Shown in pieces: positions 1-22,321 of a stretch of 64,000 nucleotides of DNA. Within the stretch, counting starts at the first letter, position 1, and the number at the start of each line of letters is the position of its first letter. The notes under the pieces are model-generated. The model did not search any database. It had not been told where the DNA came from and worked only from the letters and a program-made list of their open reading frames with translations. The stretch is from Circinella minor (lineage: Eukaryota; Mucoromycota; Mucoromycetes; Mucorales; Lichtheimiaceae). The translations under genes were made by a program, and so were the position numbers. The stretch covers positions 186,001 to 250,000 of the forward strand of contig JAEPRB010000026.1 in assembly GCA_016758965.1 (NCBI GenBank), in the 5' to 3' direction.

Positions 1-1138
1 CTGTCTTTTCATGTATTAATAAAAGCTATAGTCTACCCACTTCTTGTGTACATTACGATATAGTGAGAAAAGATAATATTTTTAAGATTTATATCGAGAT
101 TACCTCATATAGTATCCTTTTGAGATACCTATAGCATTTCCCATAATTTTTTTTTAATGTGGGAGTCGTGTTTTTTTAACGACTGCACTAACGGCAGTGT
201 GTATCAAATATCAGTGTCAAATTAATTCTACTACCATTATCATAACTGTAGATGGATAGTATTGGCTAATAACAGCAGAAAACAAATATTGGTGCAATAG
301 TTAGCAACAAATAATTATTGTAGAGTATGTTTTTAAATGTTTTCACATAATAATGAACTATTCATTTTGTTGTTCTATGCTTCACGTTAAATAGAAACAA
401 CCCGTACTCATGATAAAACTACAGCAAATGACATGATATCCTGATACCGACGCCTTACGTATGCATCAAGAATAGTTATACAATTTATGGACTACTTTGT
501 GCTCACAGATCATTTGGATTTGTGTGCTGGAATATTATAGTTGATTAAGGAAACTCAACATAGCACTCTACTTGGCATATTAAAATCTAGTTCTTTAAAT
601 GGCAAAAAACATAGGAAGTAACAGTAGAAAATCAATCAACAATGGTGTTATGATATATAAATATTAGTAGTAAAAGGGTTGTAATATCTCTAGTAATACT
701 CTTTATAATCTTATGTATAGTGGACGTCGTCGTCTGATACTTACTATTATTTTAAACAATTTTTTATTAACCTTTTCATTTTACTCAATAGAAGTACCCA
801 TCGTGAAGTTTGAACTATCGAATTCTATATCTCTCTTTTCCTATTAAGTTCATACGTAATAATAAAAACCACTTCTTTCCAGTTTGGATGCATTCAGCGC
901 TCTATACTACTGCCATTTTTCTATCTGATATTATTAATACTCTCAAAAAAACTCATAATAAACAGCTTTTCATCTTGATAATAGTGGAACAAAATATATT
1001 AATGAATTATTATTATTATTATTAAATGTGCGTGTTTGTTGCTTGAAATTTATTTTACAATTGATGAACTTATTACATATGCTAAAGAAAAATAACAAAA
1101 GAGTGAAAGAGAAAGAGAAGAAGAAAATATATAAAAAA
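1..1138. other. intergenic, no gene seen
   Basis: AT-rich sequence downstream of the RPC1 stop codon. The only open frames begin at non-ATG codons and are low in complexity. No tRNA-like or repeat structure was recognised. The part next to 1139 should hold the RPC1 3' UTR and polyadenylation signal. Confidence 0.5.
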
Positions 1139-6966
<5,828 letters not shown>

Positions 6967-7336
6967 GATTGCAAGTTACGAAAACGTCCAAGAAAAAAAA
7001 AGTGAGCCTGAAATCGAATGGATCGTTTGTGTTAAAGGTTGACGTCTTATACAAAAAAAAAAAAAGGACAGTAAAAAAAAAGAGAAAAAAATAGAATAGA
7101 CTTTGTAGTTAGAAGTGGTTACAAAAATGGCAACTGTGACTCAAATTTTTTCTGGGTGATGTCCGTTTTACTTATATATATTTTTTTTGACAGGTCCTAC
7201 TTTCAATATAATTTTATGCAAATTAAGATAACTATTTATATTCTTTTATAAGTAACACGTCAAATCAAATCACATAAGTAGATATTACAAAAAGAAAAAG
7301 AAATAAAGAATGATATAGAAGATAAAAGGTGAATAA
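6967..7336. promoter_or_regulatory. upstream region of RPC1
   Basis: A 370-bp gap between the stop of the F-box gene and the RPC1 start on the same strand. It must contain the F-box 3' UTR and the RPC1 promoter. It holds several A/T homopolymer runs. No specific factor site can be assigned. Confidence 0.4.
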
Positions 7337-9011
7337 CTAATAAAAGCTAGTACATTGTTTTTTTATAGACAAATTCCACGAATAATCTTGGTTATCATTA
7401 TAATAAAACTTGTGTTTTGGTAGATGACAATCCAAAGGATTGACTCCATAGCAACAATTGAATACCAATGTTTTTTCAAGTGTCATATTGTTGTGTTGAC
7501 CAAACAAAAAATTTAGTACATCAGCATGGATATATAAGTTTTTCAAAGTAACATGTTGCAAAGATGATAAGGTGTTTACAAAAAAGCTCATCATATTATC
7601 AGCATAGGTTTTTATAACATTGGGATCGATGGTTGCTGTTGTTAATGATGATGGTCCTTCAAATGTAATCTTTCGTAAACATAAAAATTTGATTTTGGCC
7701 AGAACCGCAAAGTATTCTTGTGGTACACCACCACCAGTCAGCTGTAAATTTTGTAAAGAGCTATGATATATTGTAGTTGAAGAAAGTAAATGTTGAACAG
7801 CATCTGTTGTCCAGTAAATACTCGAAAGTTCCAAGGTTTTAAGTGAAGTAGGACAACAGTAATAAGTTTTTGTTGAAGAAAAAAAGGTTTCAATGAATTG
7901 GATACAATACTGGACATTTTTCATTTTTCTTGGGAATGATGCTTTTGTAAAATTGACTTCTTCATATTCAAGGTTATTATTGAAAGTCCATAACAATAGT
8001 GGTTTAAATACGTAATTGTAACTGACTGTTTGAATTTTTGGGCAGTACTTGTGTAAAGATTCATAAATTGTTCTTACTGCAGTTTCGCCTATACAACTAT
8101 GTGTTGTAAACTTGATATAATGTAGATTTGGTAACACTTTTAACATACCTTCCGGGAACGGAAAAATAAAATCAGTTGTTGACAGATCAATGTGAAGTGT
8201 CATAAGATTTTGGTGCTGATGATGAGAATAAATGGATGGTGAAAGGTGAGGAGCTGATGATAAAAAAGTGCTGTTGTTGTCACTAGTGTTGTTTACCATT
8301 GCTGTATTATGATCAATCCCAAACAATAACCGGTGTATTTGAGGTATTAATGATTCCAAAGTACGAAAACAGTAATCCGTATCTTTCAATACTAGACTAA
8401 AATACGACAGATTTGGAAATAGCTTGATTACAAAAGTCGGAAAAACATTATGTTCAGGGTATATATCCCATACGAATGTCAAGTAGGTTAAAGTAGTGCT
8501 ACTGATGACTTGAAACCTGCTGAACCAACCGCTACTATAACAAGAATATGAAAAAGTTGCTAATATTATATCATATAATTGTAATATGGAAAAGAAAAAA
8601 AAATGAGATATTTAATAATATATTATAATCGTGGTATCTAAAGATTTAATTTGATAACAGACCTTTTTCAATCCGGCTGCATTTTAAGGCTTCAAGTAAA
8701 TCCATGATTTGGTTTAAATCCATAATAGCAGTATTCATTCGTTCGAAAGTAAGAACTTTCAAAGTAAAATCAATTTCTCGAATACTGGAGTCTTGAATAT
8801 AAGGTTGAAAAATGGTCATTACATGGTATAGTTTATAGTTAGAACCATCATTTGTCAAAGTATACCACATTTTAGGATATGTAAGTATTGCAAATCGCCA
8901 TTGTTTACTGACACTAGTACAAATAATACGTTCTTGAAAAGTAAGGTTTTCAAATAAGATATTTCGTATCTCGACAGGAAAATTAATAACAAAATTGATT
9001 TTGGTTGTCAT
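7337..9011 (-). CDS. F-box protein with leucine-rich-repeat-like C-terminal part
   Basis: Probable substrate receptor of an SCF ubiquitin ligase. The first exon (9011 to about 8663) starts with an F-box at residues 8-50 (FPVEIRNILFENLTFQER, then SKQWRFAILTYPKMW), which in this family binds Skp1. The second exon (to 7337) has irregular leucine-rich stretches such as LFPNLSYFSLVL, LPNLHYIKFT, LKTLELSSIYW and LQNLQLTGGG, the usual substrate side of F-box/LRR proteins. The splice junction is uncertain. Donor GTCTGT at 8662 with an acceptor ending at 8509 gives about 506 aa. Donor GTTATC a few bases later with an acceptor nearer 8535 also keeps the frame. I cannot name an orthologue; F-box/LRR families are large in fungi. 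The gene is divergent from EFL1. Confidence 0.8.
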
Positions 9012-9693
9012 TGTTGATGTTGAAATTTCGTGTACTACGTCAAGAAGTCTTAATGTTTTCGTCTTCTGACTCTCCTTTTTCTTGATGATTCAGTTGCTGT
9101 TGTTTATATACCAAGTAATTTATAATAATCAACTTTTTTAATGAAAGAAATGTTAAAAAAAAAAAAGCCAAAAGAAATAAATAATAATAATCACAAAACT
9201 GATTAAATAGAGAGAAACGTAAAATAAAATAATGATTATTCTATCAGTTTTTGATGAAATACGCCAGATTTTTTCTTGCATTAACAAGCTTTAAAGAGTT
9301 ATATGTAAGTCGCAAACAAATAAAAAGTTAATTATGAATTTTTAAACTCTCCACACTCCTTACTAGAGATCCTGCTATTTAATTATAGACTTTAAACAAT
9401 TTTGTTTCAGAATTTAATGAATAAAACACAACTACGGTAAATTACTGCGGGAGAGAATAATAATTAAAGATTATTATCTATTGCTGCGGTAACCGATCCT
9501 GCAACCCTGTTTGAGTAACAACTCCGAGCATACTTCTATCTGTCTCTTTTTTTTTTTTCAAGAGGCTTTCGAAAAAAAAAAAAGCAAAAGAAAAAAAAAA
9601 GTTGCTTTATAAGTTGCTGCGACCTTCTTTCTGTTTCTTTCTTCTTTCTTTCTTTCTCTCCTCCACTCTTTTTATTATTTTACATATATCACC
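9012..9693. promoter_or_regulatory. divergent promoter, F-box gene / EFL1
   Basis: A 682-bp region between two genes transcribed away from each other. The EFL1 side (about 9540-9690) is strikingly pyrimidine-rich (runs of CTTT) and leads into the context ATCACCATGCC around the start codon, as is common at fungal core promoters. The palindromic core CGGTAACCG occurs at 9486-9494. Its role is unknown. Confidence 0.5.
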
Positions 9694-12600
9694 ATGCCAG
9701 CCATTACACCAGCACAAATCACAGCATTACAGAAAAACTTAAAGAATATCCGTAACATTTGTATATTAGCCCATGTCGATCATGGTAAAACAACACTTTC
9801 CGATTCTTTATTAGCGACCAATGGCATTATCTCTTCTAAAATGGCGGGTAAAGTACGTTACCTTGATTCTCGAGAAGACGAACTAGAACGTGGTATTACA
9901 ATGGAATCCAGTGCTATTAGTTTATATTTCAAACTTGTTCGTGCAGCATCGACAACAGGACAAGGAGAAGAAAATAAGAATGTTGTTACAAGCGAATATT
10001 TAATCAACTTAATCGATTCACCTGGTCATGTCGACTTTTCGTCCGAAGTATCCACAGCGTCTCGACTATGTGACGGAGGATTGGTATTAATCGATGTAGT
10101 AGAAGGTGTATGTACACAAACCATTTCAGTATTACGACAAGCATGGATTGACAAGGTGAAGCCAATTCTCGTGTTAAATAAAATGGATCGATTAATCGTG
10201 GAACTTAAATTGACACCGCAAGAAGCTTATCTTCACCTAAATCGTATCTTGGAACAAGTCAATGCTATCATGGCAACATTTTTTACGGGTGATTTGATGG
10301 AAGATGAAGCACGTAAAGTAGAAGCGGAAAATCAGAATAAGGAATGGGATAATGAGGAACGCGATGATTCGGATATCTATTTTGATCCCAGTAAAGGAAA
10401 CGTCATTTTCTCGAGCGCTGTTGATGGATGGGCTTTCCGGTAAGAACATAGGGAAAAAAGGAAGGGTGGGGGGAGAGATGTAAGAGAAAACAAATAGAGA
10501 GAGAGAGAGAAATTTTGGGTTACAAATTAGATTGAAGCAGTTAATAATTGGTTTGGTTTGTTACCCTAGTATTCAACAATTTGCTGGTATCTATTTCAAA
10601 AAGCTTGGTTTTAAGGAGTCTGTTTTGCAACAATGTTTATGGGGTGATTATTATTTTGATCCAAAAGCCAAACGCGTTATTCAACATAAACATTTGAAGG
10701 GTCGTAATTTGAAGCCAATGTTTGTTCAATTTATTTTGGAGAATATTTGGGCGGTTTATGATAGTGTTGTTCAACAGTAAGTCTTCCTTTTTTATAGTCG
10801 AGTCAATGAAAGGAAAAAGAACACTAATGGGGAAAAATGAACATGGGATATATATATATACTTTTATATAGAAATCGTGAACGAACCGAGAAGATTGTTA
10901 ATTCATTAAATATCAAGGTGCTTCCTCGCGACTTGCGATCTCGAGATACCCAAACCTTATTAACTGCCATTTTCTCACAATGGTTACCTCTTTCCACATG
11001 TGTTCTACTTGCTATTATCGGTCAATTACCACCCCCTGTTGATGCACAACGTATTCGCCTTCCCAAATTGTTATACCCAGATGTTCACCATAATGATAAC
11101 GAGCCAATGAAACCAAACAACAATGTTGAAATGGCACTCTATGAATGTGATGCGTCCGAAAAAGCACCTGTTGTTGCCTATGTAAGTAAAATGTTTGCTG
11201 TCGCTGCTGAATTATTACCAGAAAACCGACGAAAACAAATGACAGCTGAAGAAATGCGTGAACGTGGACGCCGTCAACGAGCCTTACGCGCTGCCTTGGA
11301 AGACAAGACAAATAATGTGGATGATGGTATACCTTTGGATGCTGATACAATTGCCGAACTTCAAGCCGAAGCAGAGAAAGAGAAACAAGAGGAAGAAGAG
11401 GAAAAGAATAGAGAAAATGCAAAGGGAGAGCGTATCATTGGATTTGCAAGATTATATTCCGGTAGCATCCGTGTGGGCCAAAAGCTTTATGTTTTGGGAC
11501 CCAAGTATGATTCTCGTTACCCTGATCAGCATTGTAGTGAAATTATAGTAGAAAATTTGTATTTGATCATGGGTCGTGAATTAGAAGCATTACCTGAAGT
11601 CTCTGCTGGCAACGTATTTGGTATCGGTGGATTGGCAGGTCATATCCTTAAGAACGGTACACTTGTTAGTACCAAAGAAGATGTATGTAATTTGGCAGGT
11701 GTACGTATGGAAGCATCACCCATTGTTCGTGTGGCCTTGGAACCTGCAGATGCAGCGGATATGGATAAGCTTGTAGAAGGTTTGCATCTTTTGAATCAAG
11801 CTGATCCATGTGTTGAAGTATTGCTTCAAGAAACTGGTGAACACGTTATTTTGACTGCTGGTGAATTGCATCTTGAAAGATGTTTGCGTGATTTGAAGGA
11901 ACGATTTGCTAAGATTGATATACATGTATCAGCACCCATTGTACCTTTCCGAGAAAGTATTATCACTGGAGGTAAGATTTTATAATATATAGAAAACAAA
12001 GAGTCTTATGGTGTATATATATATATATGTGCGTGTGTTTTCTTTTATTTGAATTCATAAAAATTGACATTCTCTTTTATCATTGGGGACGGAATAGACT
12101 TACCAGGAATAAAGGATACTGAGAACGGTCAGGTACCTCGTGGCTACCAAGAAATTCAACCATCTTCAAAGAATGTGACTTTGAAGGTTCGCACTGTACC
12201 GTTACCAAAAAACATCACCGAATTTTTGACCCAACATACATCCACCATTAAATCTATTATCGAGCAAAAGGCTGTAAAACATATCGAAGAAGATGACATA
12301 TTGGAACAAATACCATTAGATTCAGGAGACAGAATTCTTTCAGCTGAAGAATTTCAATCGACTTTACGTGAAAAGTTTGCTGAAGCACAAAAGCAAGGTG
12401 GTCCACTGGCACCTCTATGGGAAAATATTGTTGATGAGTATGTATTATCTTTATCTCTGAATTTTTATGTATGCCAAAAAATATATTTACGTGTTCTTTC
12501 TCTTTCTTTCTATTAAATTGTTATTGTATAGGATTTGGTCTTTCGGTCCTCGACGTATTGGTCCAAATATTCTTATCAATCGTATTCCAGGCTACATTCG

Positions 12601-13725
12601 TAAACCTTTCTTTCAAATCGAAAAGTCTGAAGAAGGTGGAGTTCGAGATGATCATGCAGATGAAGTATTAGAAGTAAAGGATAAAAAAGATAATGAAGAA
12701 GCCTTGAGCATTTTGGATGTCGATTTCCCTATTCATACTGGGTTCCAATTATCTACCTTGACTGGTCCCTTGTGTGCTGAACCCATGCAAGGTGTTTGCT
12801 ATATTGTACAAGGTGTAGAAATTCATCAAGAGGAATCATATAGTATTGATGGTAAGTAAAATGAAAGCTATTAAAATTTGAGCATAGTATTTTTAGAGAA
12901 ACAGACAAAGAATAATAGATTGACATACTCTTTTTTCTTTCTTTCAATAGCACGTTCACGCTTGGCTTTAATTCAGGGCAAGGTCATTTCTGCTATGAAA
13001 GAAGCATGTAAACAAGGTTTCCTTGACTGGTCTCCACGATTATTTTTGGCTATGTATAATTGTGATATCCAAGCTTCTGGTAAGAAACAAAAAGGATGCT
13101 TATATTTAAACATATATAAGAAAACGAGCGTATTGACTTTTTTTTTTGAATGTAATTTTAAATTATATAGCTGAGGTTTTGGGAAGAGTTTATGGTGTTA
13201 TTTCCAAACGTAAAGGAAAGATCATATCTGAAGATTTGAAGGATGGTACACCATTCTGGCAAATTCATGCTTTACTTCCAGTTATTGAAAGTTTCGGTTT
13301 CTCTGATGGTAATTTTCTTTTCTCAACGTATAAGTAAATTTGTGGAGAACATAGTGTTAATCTTTTATTATTATTATTATTATTATTATTAATATTTTAG
13401 AAATCCGTAAACGAACATCAGGTGCCGCAAGTCCTCAGCTTGTGTTTAGTGGTTTTGAAATGTTGGACGAAGATCCATTTTGGGTACCAACGACCGAAGA
13501 AGAATTGGAAGATTTAGGTGAAAAGGCTGATAAAGAGAATCTGGCAAAGAAATATATGGATACTGTTCGTAAGAGAAAGGTATAGTATATATAACTTTTG
13601 GATGGAGGAAGAGAGAATATGTAACCAAGTAACCGACAAATTATATATCATTATTATTATAGGGCTTGTTTGTTGAAAAGAAGTTAGTTGAACATGCAGA
13701 AAAACAACGTACATTGAAAAAGTAA
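9694..13725 (+). CDS. EFL1: EFL1/RIA1, EF-2-like GTPase of 60S ribosome maturation
   Basis: Cytoplasmic GTPase that, with the SBDS protein, evicts Tif6/eIF6 from pre-60S subunits (family knowledge). Nine exons: 9694-10439, 10570-10776, 10872-11971, 12098-12437, 12532-12851, 12951-13079, 13171-13308, 13401-13579, 13663-13725. They join to 1073 aa (family about 1100). The G1 motif AHVDHGKTT is at residues 26-34, followed by switch [10 protein letters not shown]3 DSPGHVDF and G4 NKMDR. The charged insertion before the second domain ([18 protein letters not shown], then an acidic run) and the sequence [18 protein letters not shown] separate it from true EF-2. The C-terminal EF-G IV/V-like part contains [11 protein letters not shown] and [17 protein letters not shown]. 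The protein ends basic (EKQRTLKK). The gene converges on GFA1 with 122 bp between the stops. Confidence 0.95.
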
Positions 13726-13847
13726 TTTTCATATATATATTCCATTGAAAAAAGTATTTAAAAAGAAATAAAAAGGGTAATAGAACTTTTTTATTATTAT
13801 TATTATAATTATTATATATACAATGAATTCTTTTTTTCGTCTTGTTT

Positions 13848-16636
<2,789 letters not shown>

Positions 16637-17584
16637 AGTTATTGAATGAATGAGATGTCAAAACCGTTAAAAGAAAAAGAAAAAAGTGAAAGAAAAAGGG
16701 GGGAGAGCTGTGTGTTTCCGATCGACCGTTTTCATTAACGGTAACCGGAGTTTTTTTTGTGTTACATTGACCATAAAAATGCCATTGATCCTTGTTGTTG
16801 GTCAGAAGAACTTGTCCTCTTTTTGTTTGTTGTTGACCATGTAATCGACATGACGCTTTTACATTAGGTTAGTAATGTGAAATATGAAAGTACATGCATA
16901 ATATATTAATTAACAACAATGAGAAAACCAACACCTTATATTTATTATTATTTGAATTCCATCTAACAAAAACACAAATATTTTGATCTTCTTTTCCGTC
17001 GAAAAATCATAAAGGTGGGGTGAAATAATTCTCGGTGTAACGTTAAAATTAAAGAGGCTTCTCTATTTATTTTAATAACATTAATATACTATCACTATAA
17101 AAGACAGGGGGAAAAATGATGATCTCTACTTTTTTTCTAAAAAATGTTCCTGAGATGTCCTTAAGCTGTTCTTTTCATACCCTTCATTTGTATATAAAAA
17201 TACTAATGATATTCGAAATAATTTTTTTTCTCTTCTTCATCTCTTAGCAACAACAATGAAAGTTCTTACCATGGAGCCAAAATGTTGATAAAAAGTTTTG
17301 TAAAAAAGAAAAGTCTATATTCAGTAATCAAATCAGTATAACCATATCACAAATAAATCAAAGAACCATCTCATATTTCGAAGCATGTGAGAAGTTTTGA
17401 TTAAAAAGAAAAAAAGAAAAGAAAAACTATTAAAGCGTGGCAGTTGCACGTGAGGCAAAAAACTTTAGCTTTATTCTATGGTTTAGAGTAACCCAGAAGT
17501 AAAAAAAAAAGTTACGCGCTCTTTTTTATATTTATTTCTTCTTCTTCACTTTAACTCCTTATAAGCTAAGAGAAAAAAAAGAGA
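16637..17584. promoter_or_regulatory. divergent promoter, GFA1 / IML2-like gene
   Basis: A 948-bp intergenic region between divergently transcribed genes. It has AT-rich stretches and CTTCTTCTTCACTTT just upstream of the IML2-like start. The core CGGTAACCGG lies at 16739-16748. No factor can be named from sequence alone. Confidence 0.45.
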
Positions 17585-20500
17585 ATGAATGGGACGTCAT
17601 CACCACCACCTTCGTCTAAAGAAGTAGAAGAACAAGTAGCTAAACTACAAGTGTCGGAGTCAACAGTAACAGAATACCAACAACCCCACATGACACGACA
17701 TGCCATGGCCGATGATATATCGACAGGAAGTGAAAGTAGCGACGAACATAACGACGATAATGTACCTCGACAAGAGTTGGAATTAGTTATTAATGCACTT
17801 CAAACAACCGTTCAGAAATCAATACCTGAACAACCCGAATCATCATCTTTTCGAGCAAATAGTGATCATGGGGATAATATTCATCATAGTGCTGATGAAT
17901 TACATAGTGGTGACGATTTTCAAGAAAGTAGCAGCAGTACAAGTAGTGAACATGACTATTCAGCCCAACAACAACAGCAGCAAAAGCAGCAAGAAGGGAA
18001 TCTCAAAAGTGATGATATTGTTCCACCCACTCCTGGTTCACCACCTCCTAACTTTGAACCACCTACTCGGTCGAGCACCGAAGAGGATATGCCGGATGTT
18101 GAGTCATTCAGTGCAAACTTGATTGCTTTACATGATATCAACTTGAAGGAAATCAAAGCTAACAATTTGAGTCCACGAGAACAAGAAAAGAAAGGTAAGT
18201 GATAAACAAGAAAGAGGAATACCCACGTTGGATATACTTTCAATGGATGAGAAATTTGATTTTTTTTGTTATTATTGTACTATATAGATGAACCTGTATT
18301 AAGAGCGATGCGCCACTTATTTAATAATCGTTTCATGAAAGCAAAAAGATTATTTGAACGGGATGCAAAGACGTGAGTACTAGTAGCAGTATTTGAAATG
18401 GGGTTAGATCAAGACGTTAATACATGCACAGATATACTTAAGGTGAAACATAAAATTTTATAGCGATCCATTACACGCACTTGGATTGGGATCAATGGCT
18501 TTTCTTAAAGGTAAATGATAACAACACGATCGTTTTTTAAAAAAAGTTATATATGAACTCTATAATAATATAATAATAATACTATATGGTTTATAATAGC
18601 TGTGATGGTAAGAGAAGGAATTCGAACTGCTAATGAGATTTTTGGAAAAATTACAAGATCAGACAAAGGATCAACCAAAAAAAAAAAAAAGGGGAGTTCA
18701 TTAAACACAAATAGGAAATTATATATATTTTATATATAGACAGCAGATAATGAAGCAACTGATAGAGCAATCGACGTATTAATGGTGACATATAGTTTGG
18801 CAACAGCCCAGATTGACGCTGCCACAAAAAAGAACATGGGTGATTCTGTTGTTCAATATTTTGCAAATTATTACAATTATATCAAGTATTCTCGAACCAA
18901 TGGGTTGCCAGCTAGTCCAAAGCCGGCAACACCGCAAGCAATTAAAAAACAGAATATTACTTTTGTTCCTAATGGTATATTACGTGCTCATGTCGCAAAA
19001 GCCGAGTGTTGTTTACAAATCGCTATTCTCCAATTATTACAAGAAACTGTAGTGGGATATATTAAATGTGGTTTGAATTTAAGGAGAGGTAAAATATACT
19101 TTTATTCAGCAGGAAAAAAGAACACACAAATGAAATAGCATATCCTAATGGGGGGGGTTACATCCCAAATTATTGTAGCTTATACATCATACAGTCTTGT
19201 CTGGCAAGAATATAAGCGTATGGGTCAAACATTTAATGATTACATAGATCAAGATACAGTTTCTGGTATTCAATTTGGGTAAGACTTTTTCTTTTAGAGT
19301 CATGGAAAATAAATATTATAACTTAATAAAAAAAATACGTTATGTAGTATTGGTACAGTTCATTTAGTACTATCTTCATTACCGCAAAAGATTTTACGCG
19401 TCGTATCCGCATTTGGATGGAAGGCAGATAAACATTTAGGATTTGCATTACTAAAGTTGGCTTTGGAAAGTCGTCGTATCCGATCACCGACTGCATCACT
19501 TATGTAAGGTTTTTTTTTCTTTTCTCTAATAATATTCTATCATGTCTTACTAAACTTTTATTATATTTAGGTTACTTGCTTACTATACCGTCTTAACATC
19601 GCTTTGTCCACAAATTTTGACCAGTGAATATACACAACCTGCTATCGAGGTAAGAAAAATAAGATAAAATTGTAAGAATTAAGATAGTAAACTTAGCTTC
19701 CTAAAACCATTAACTTGTTGATATTATATAGACATTGTTGGATGCACAACGTACATACCCCAACTCTGCCTTTTTCTTATATTTTGCTGGCCGTACTTCC
19801 CGATTGGCTCGCAATCTTGTTCTTTCTACACAATCATTCATGTATGCCATTGAAATAAGCAAGAATGAATGGGCTGAAGTTGAAGTATTGCATTTATGTA
19901 GTTATGAGATAGGTTTCAACTATATGATGCAACATAACTGGGAGGGTGCAGCCAAAATTTTTGAAACATTATACAAGGAGCGTTATTGGTCACCTGCTAT
20001 TTTCCGATATTTGCATGGTGCTTGTTTGGATATGATGGGCGAACGTACTGATGCCATCCTCGCATTTGCTGAAGTGCCTGAACTTGTCAATAGTAAGACA
20101 TCATCTAGCGGTAGTAGTACAGCTGCCATGATGGAGCGTTATGTTTTACGCAAGGTTAATGCATACCAGGCTACCGGTTATCAAGATATGGACATGAACT
20201 TGTGTGCTCTTGAATATCTTTGTATCTTTAATGCCTTTGGATTTATGGACAAACCACTTTTGGACCGTAGTTTAGCAGTAGCTGATGCTGCACTCAATCG
20301 TATTTTAGAAGCAGAACGTATGGAATATGGTATTCGAACAAGAGAGCTGTTGCCAGAAACACCCCCACCTCAATACTATGATCAACGTGGCACTTTATTA
20401 TTGATCAAGGCATCCTTACAAAATGCTATGGGCCAATATCGAGATTCAATTATTCATCTCAATTGGATTATTGATCACAAGGACAAGATTATAAATGACA

Positions 20501-20968
20501 AATGGGTTGTGCCATTTGCTTTTTGGGAAGCTGGTGTGACATCTTGGGGATTAGATTATAAAACACGTGCACGTTCTTTCTGGGATACAGCATCCAGATA
20601 TACCAAATTCGACTTTGAATATCGTCTGGCAATGGTAAGAAAATGATAATGGGAAGCGTTACTTTTTTTTTTCTTATTTAAACTTGTTTTTTTTTTTTTT
20701 TACATAGACTATTAATTTGGCAGCGACCAGAGCAGATGAGCTTAATATCCCAAAGCCTGAAGAGCGGGCTAAGAATAAAAATAAACCACCATCAAAGACT
20801 GGTGAAGCGCAGGAAATATCGCCTCAACAAGAAGAGCCAGAATCCCAACCTTCACAACATGAACGAGGAGAGCAACAGTCTTCAGAAGAACAACTGAAAC
20901 AATCAAGCTCTAATACCGATATTTCAACAACGGACAAAGTCAACGACATTGCTAAATCCATTGAATGA
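17585..20968 (+). CDS. IML2/TTC39-family TPR protein (DUF3808)
   Basis: Member of the family that includes yeast Iml2 (inclusion-body clearance, lipid-droplet linked) and animal TTC39. Ten exons: 17585-18194, 18288-18372, 18464-18510, 18600-18607, 18740-19088, 19179-19278, 19348-19503, 19571-19649, 19732-20634, 20708-20968. They join to 865 aa. Residues 1-200 are low-complexity, Ser/Glu/Gln-rich and acidic. The conserved helical part starts near EPVLRAMRHLFNNRFMKAK and includes the family phrases LHALGLGSMAFLKA, ALLKLALESRRIRSP, YPNSAFFLYFAGR, AEVEVLHLCSYEIGF and YKERYWSPAIFRYLHG. The tail (residues about 785-865) is again Glu/Gln/Ser-rich. Exon 4 is an 8-nt micro-exon. Reading through it instead adds about 20 codons that end in a stop without a usable donor. 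The exact cellular role here is unknown. Confidence 0.88.
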
Positions 20969-22321
20969 AACTTACTCTTTTGATCAGAACAGTATTTGCT
21001 AGTTTAATATTATTTATTAGTCTTTTTTATTATAGAAAATGTATATGTATAATGAAAAAGACAGGAAACAATATCATAGTTATGCAAACGCAACTATTAT
21101 TAACAATGTTTCAAATAAAATAATTTTTGTAAAATGCTATGAGTTTAGTAATCTGATTGGGCAAGTTTTTCCTAGTGATAATCGTATTATTACGTCAAAC
21201 TTTTTTTTTCAAGTTTATGATATTTCTCAACTTGTTAACAATCATTACGACATATCGAACCGTAATATGGCTGATCCCCTTACTCTTGGCTTTATAGACC
21301 ATTATCTACATAACCGCCGCCGTAAACTAACTACATAGTAACATTAATAGTAGCAGCCGCAGCAGCAGCCGAGGATTTTCTAAAAAAAGCAACAGTGCTA
21401 AAATAATGTTATAGAAGAAGGAAGGGGACAGCAAATGAAAAAAAAAGAGTAGCATTGTCGATGGCAAACCAATTATGGGTTTCAAAGTACGACCAGGGTG
21501 ATACACTGGGTCAAACTTTACAGGCGAGAGAGTGTGCTGAAAGTTCTAGTTTTAAGCCTCTAAGAAAAAACAATATGATATCATTCAAAAGTGCTAGAAA
21601 ACGAAAAGTTACATAACCTCTTTTATAAGGCGGTGCATGACCCATTATCATCTTTACCAACATAATTAGCATCAGGTTGCTAATATGATGCAGTGAAAGA
21701 CATGCAGTACTTGTAAGATGTATTACTCAATAGAACCACAAGGTATAAATAATTTTCTGGATTTAACAAGACCAAACGATAATGATAAATGTCAATATGT
21801 TCAATATTATTTACATTCGGTATGAAGCGCGGTAGTTAACAACTCTCTTATGCACTTCACCACTTCAATAGTGTTCAATAATGATAGACGAGTTTAATAG
21901 ATAAAGTTAGCTGATAGTTTTTTTTTTTTCGCAATAATGGTTATTTAATTAAAGCCTGTGTTGACTGCTCAGTATTATCTAGAATGTCGTTTCAAAGACT
22001 GTAATTCGAAAACATAAAAAATCTACGGCAGGTTATATTACAAGTTTTCTATTTATATTGGATGTTACATGAAACTTATTATTACCGACAAATTTTCGCG
22101 TTTCTCTACTTGGAAGTTATACTGATAAAAAAAGGTTGACTATAATATGGGTATTGATGAAAGTTACTTATTCAACACTCAATTTTATTATAACATTAAA
22201 TATTCTCCTTCACACATGATGCGAGTATTCTTGTTATAAGCACTTTTTATATTTCCTTTAGCAATAGGGTGTTCGAAAATGTTGATTATAGAGATTCTTT
22301 TACATATAAATACCTGCTGTT
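20969..22321. other. intergenic, no clear gene
   Basis: AT-rich sequence after the IML2-like stop. An ATG frame at 21460-21617 (MANQLWVSKYDQGDTL...) is short, unspliced and unlike any family I can confirm. The frame at 21039-21338 lacks any recognisable motif. I see no gene. Confidence 0.4.

Noticed and set aside
8509..8663. F-box gene as two separate genes
   Set aside because: The F-box part alone lacks a substrate domain and the LRR part lacks an ATG; two donor/acceptor choices join them in frame.
21460..21617. ATG frame MANQLWVSKYDQGD..., slightly like the start of an RFC clamp-loader subunit
   Set aside because: Only a few residues fit, no Walker motif or following exons are present.
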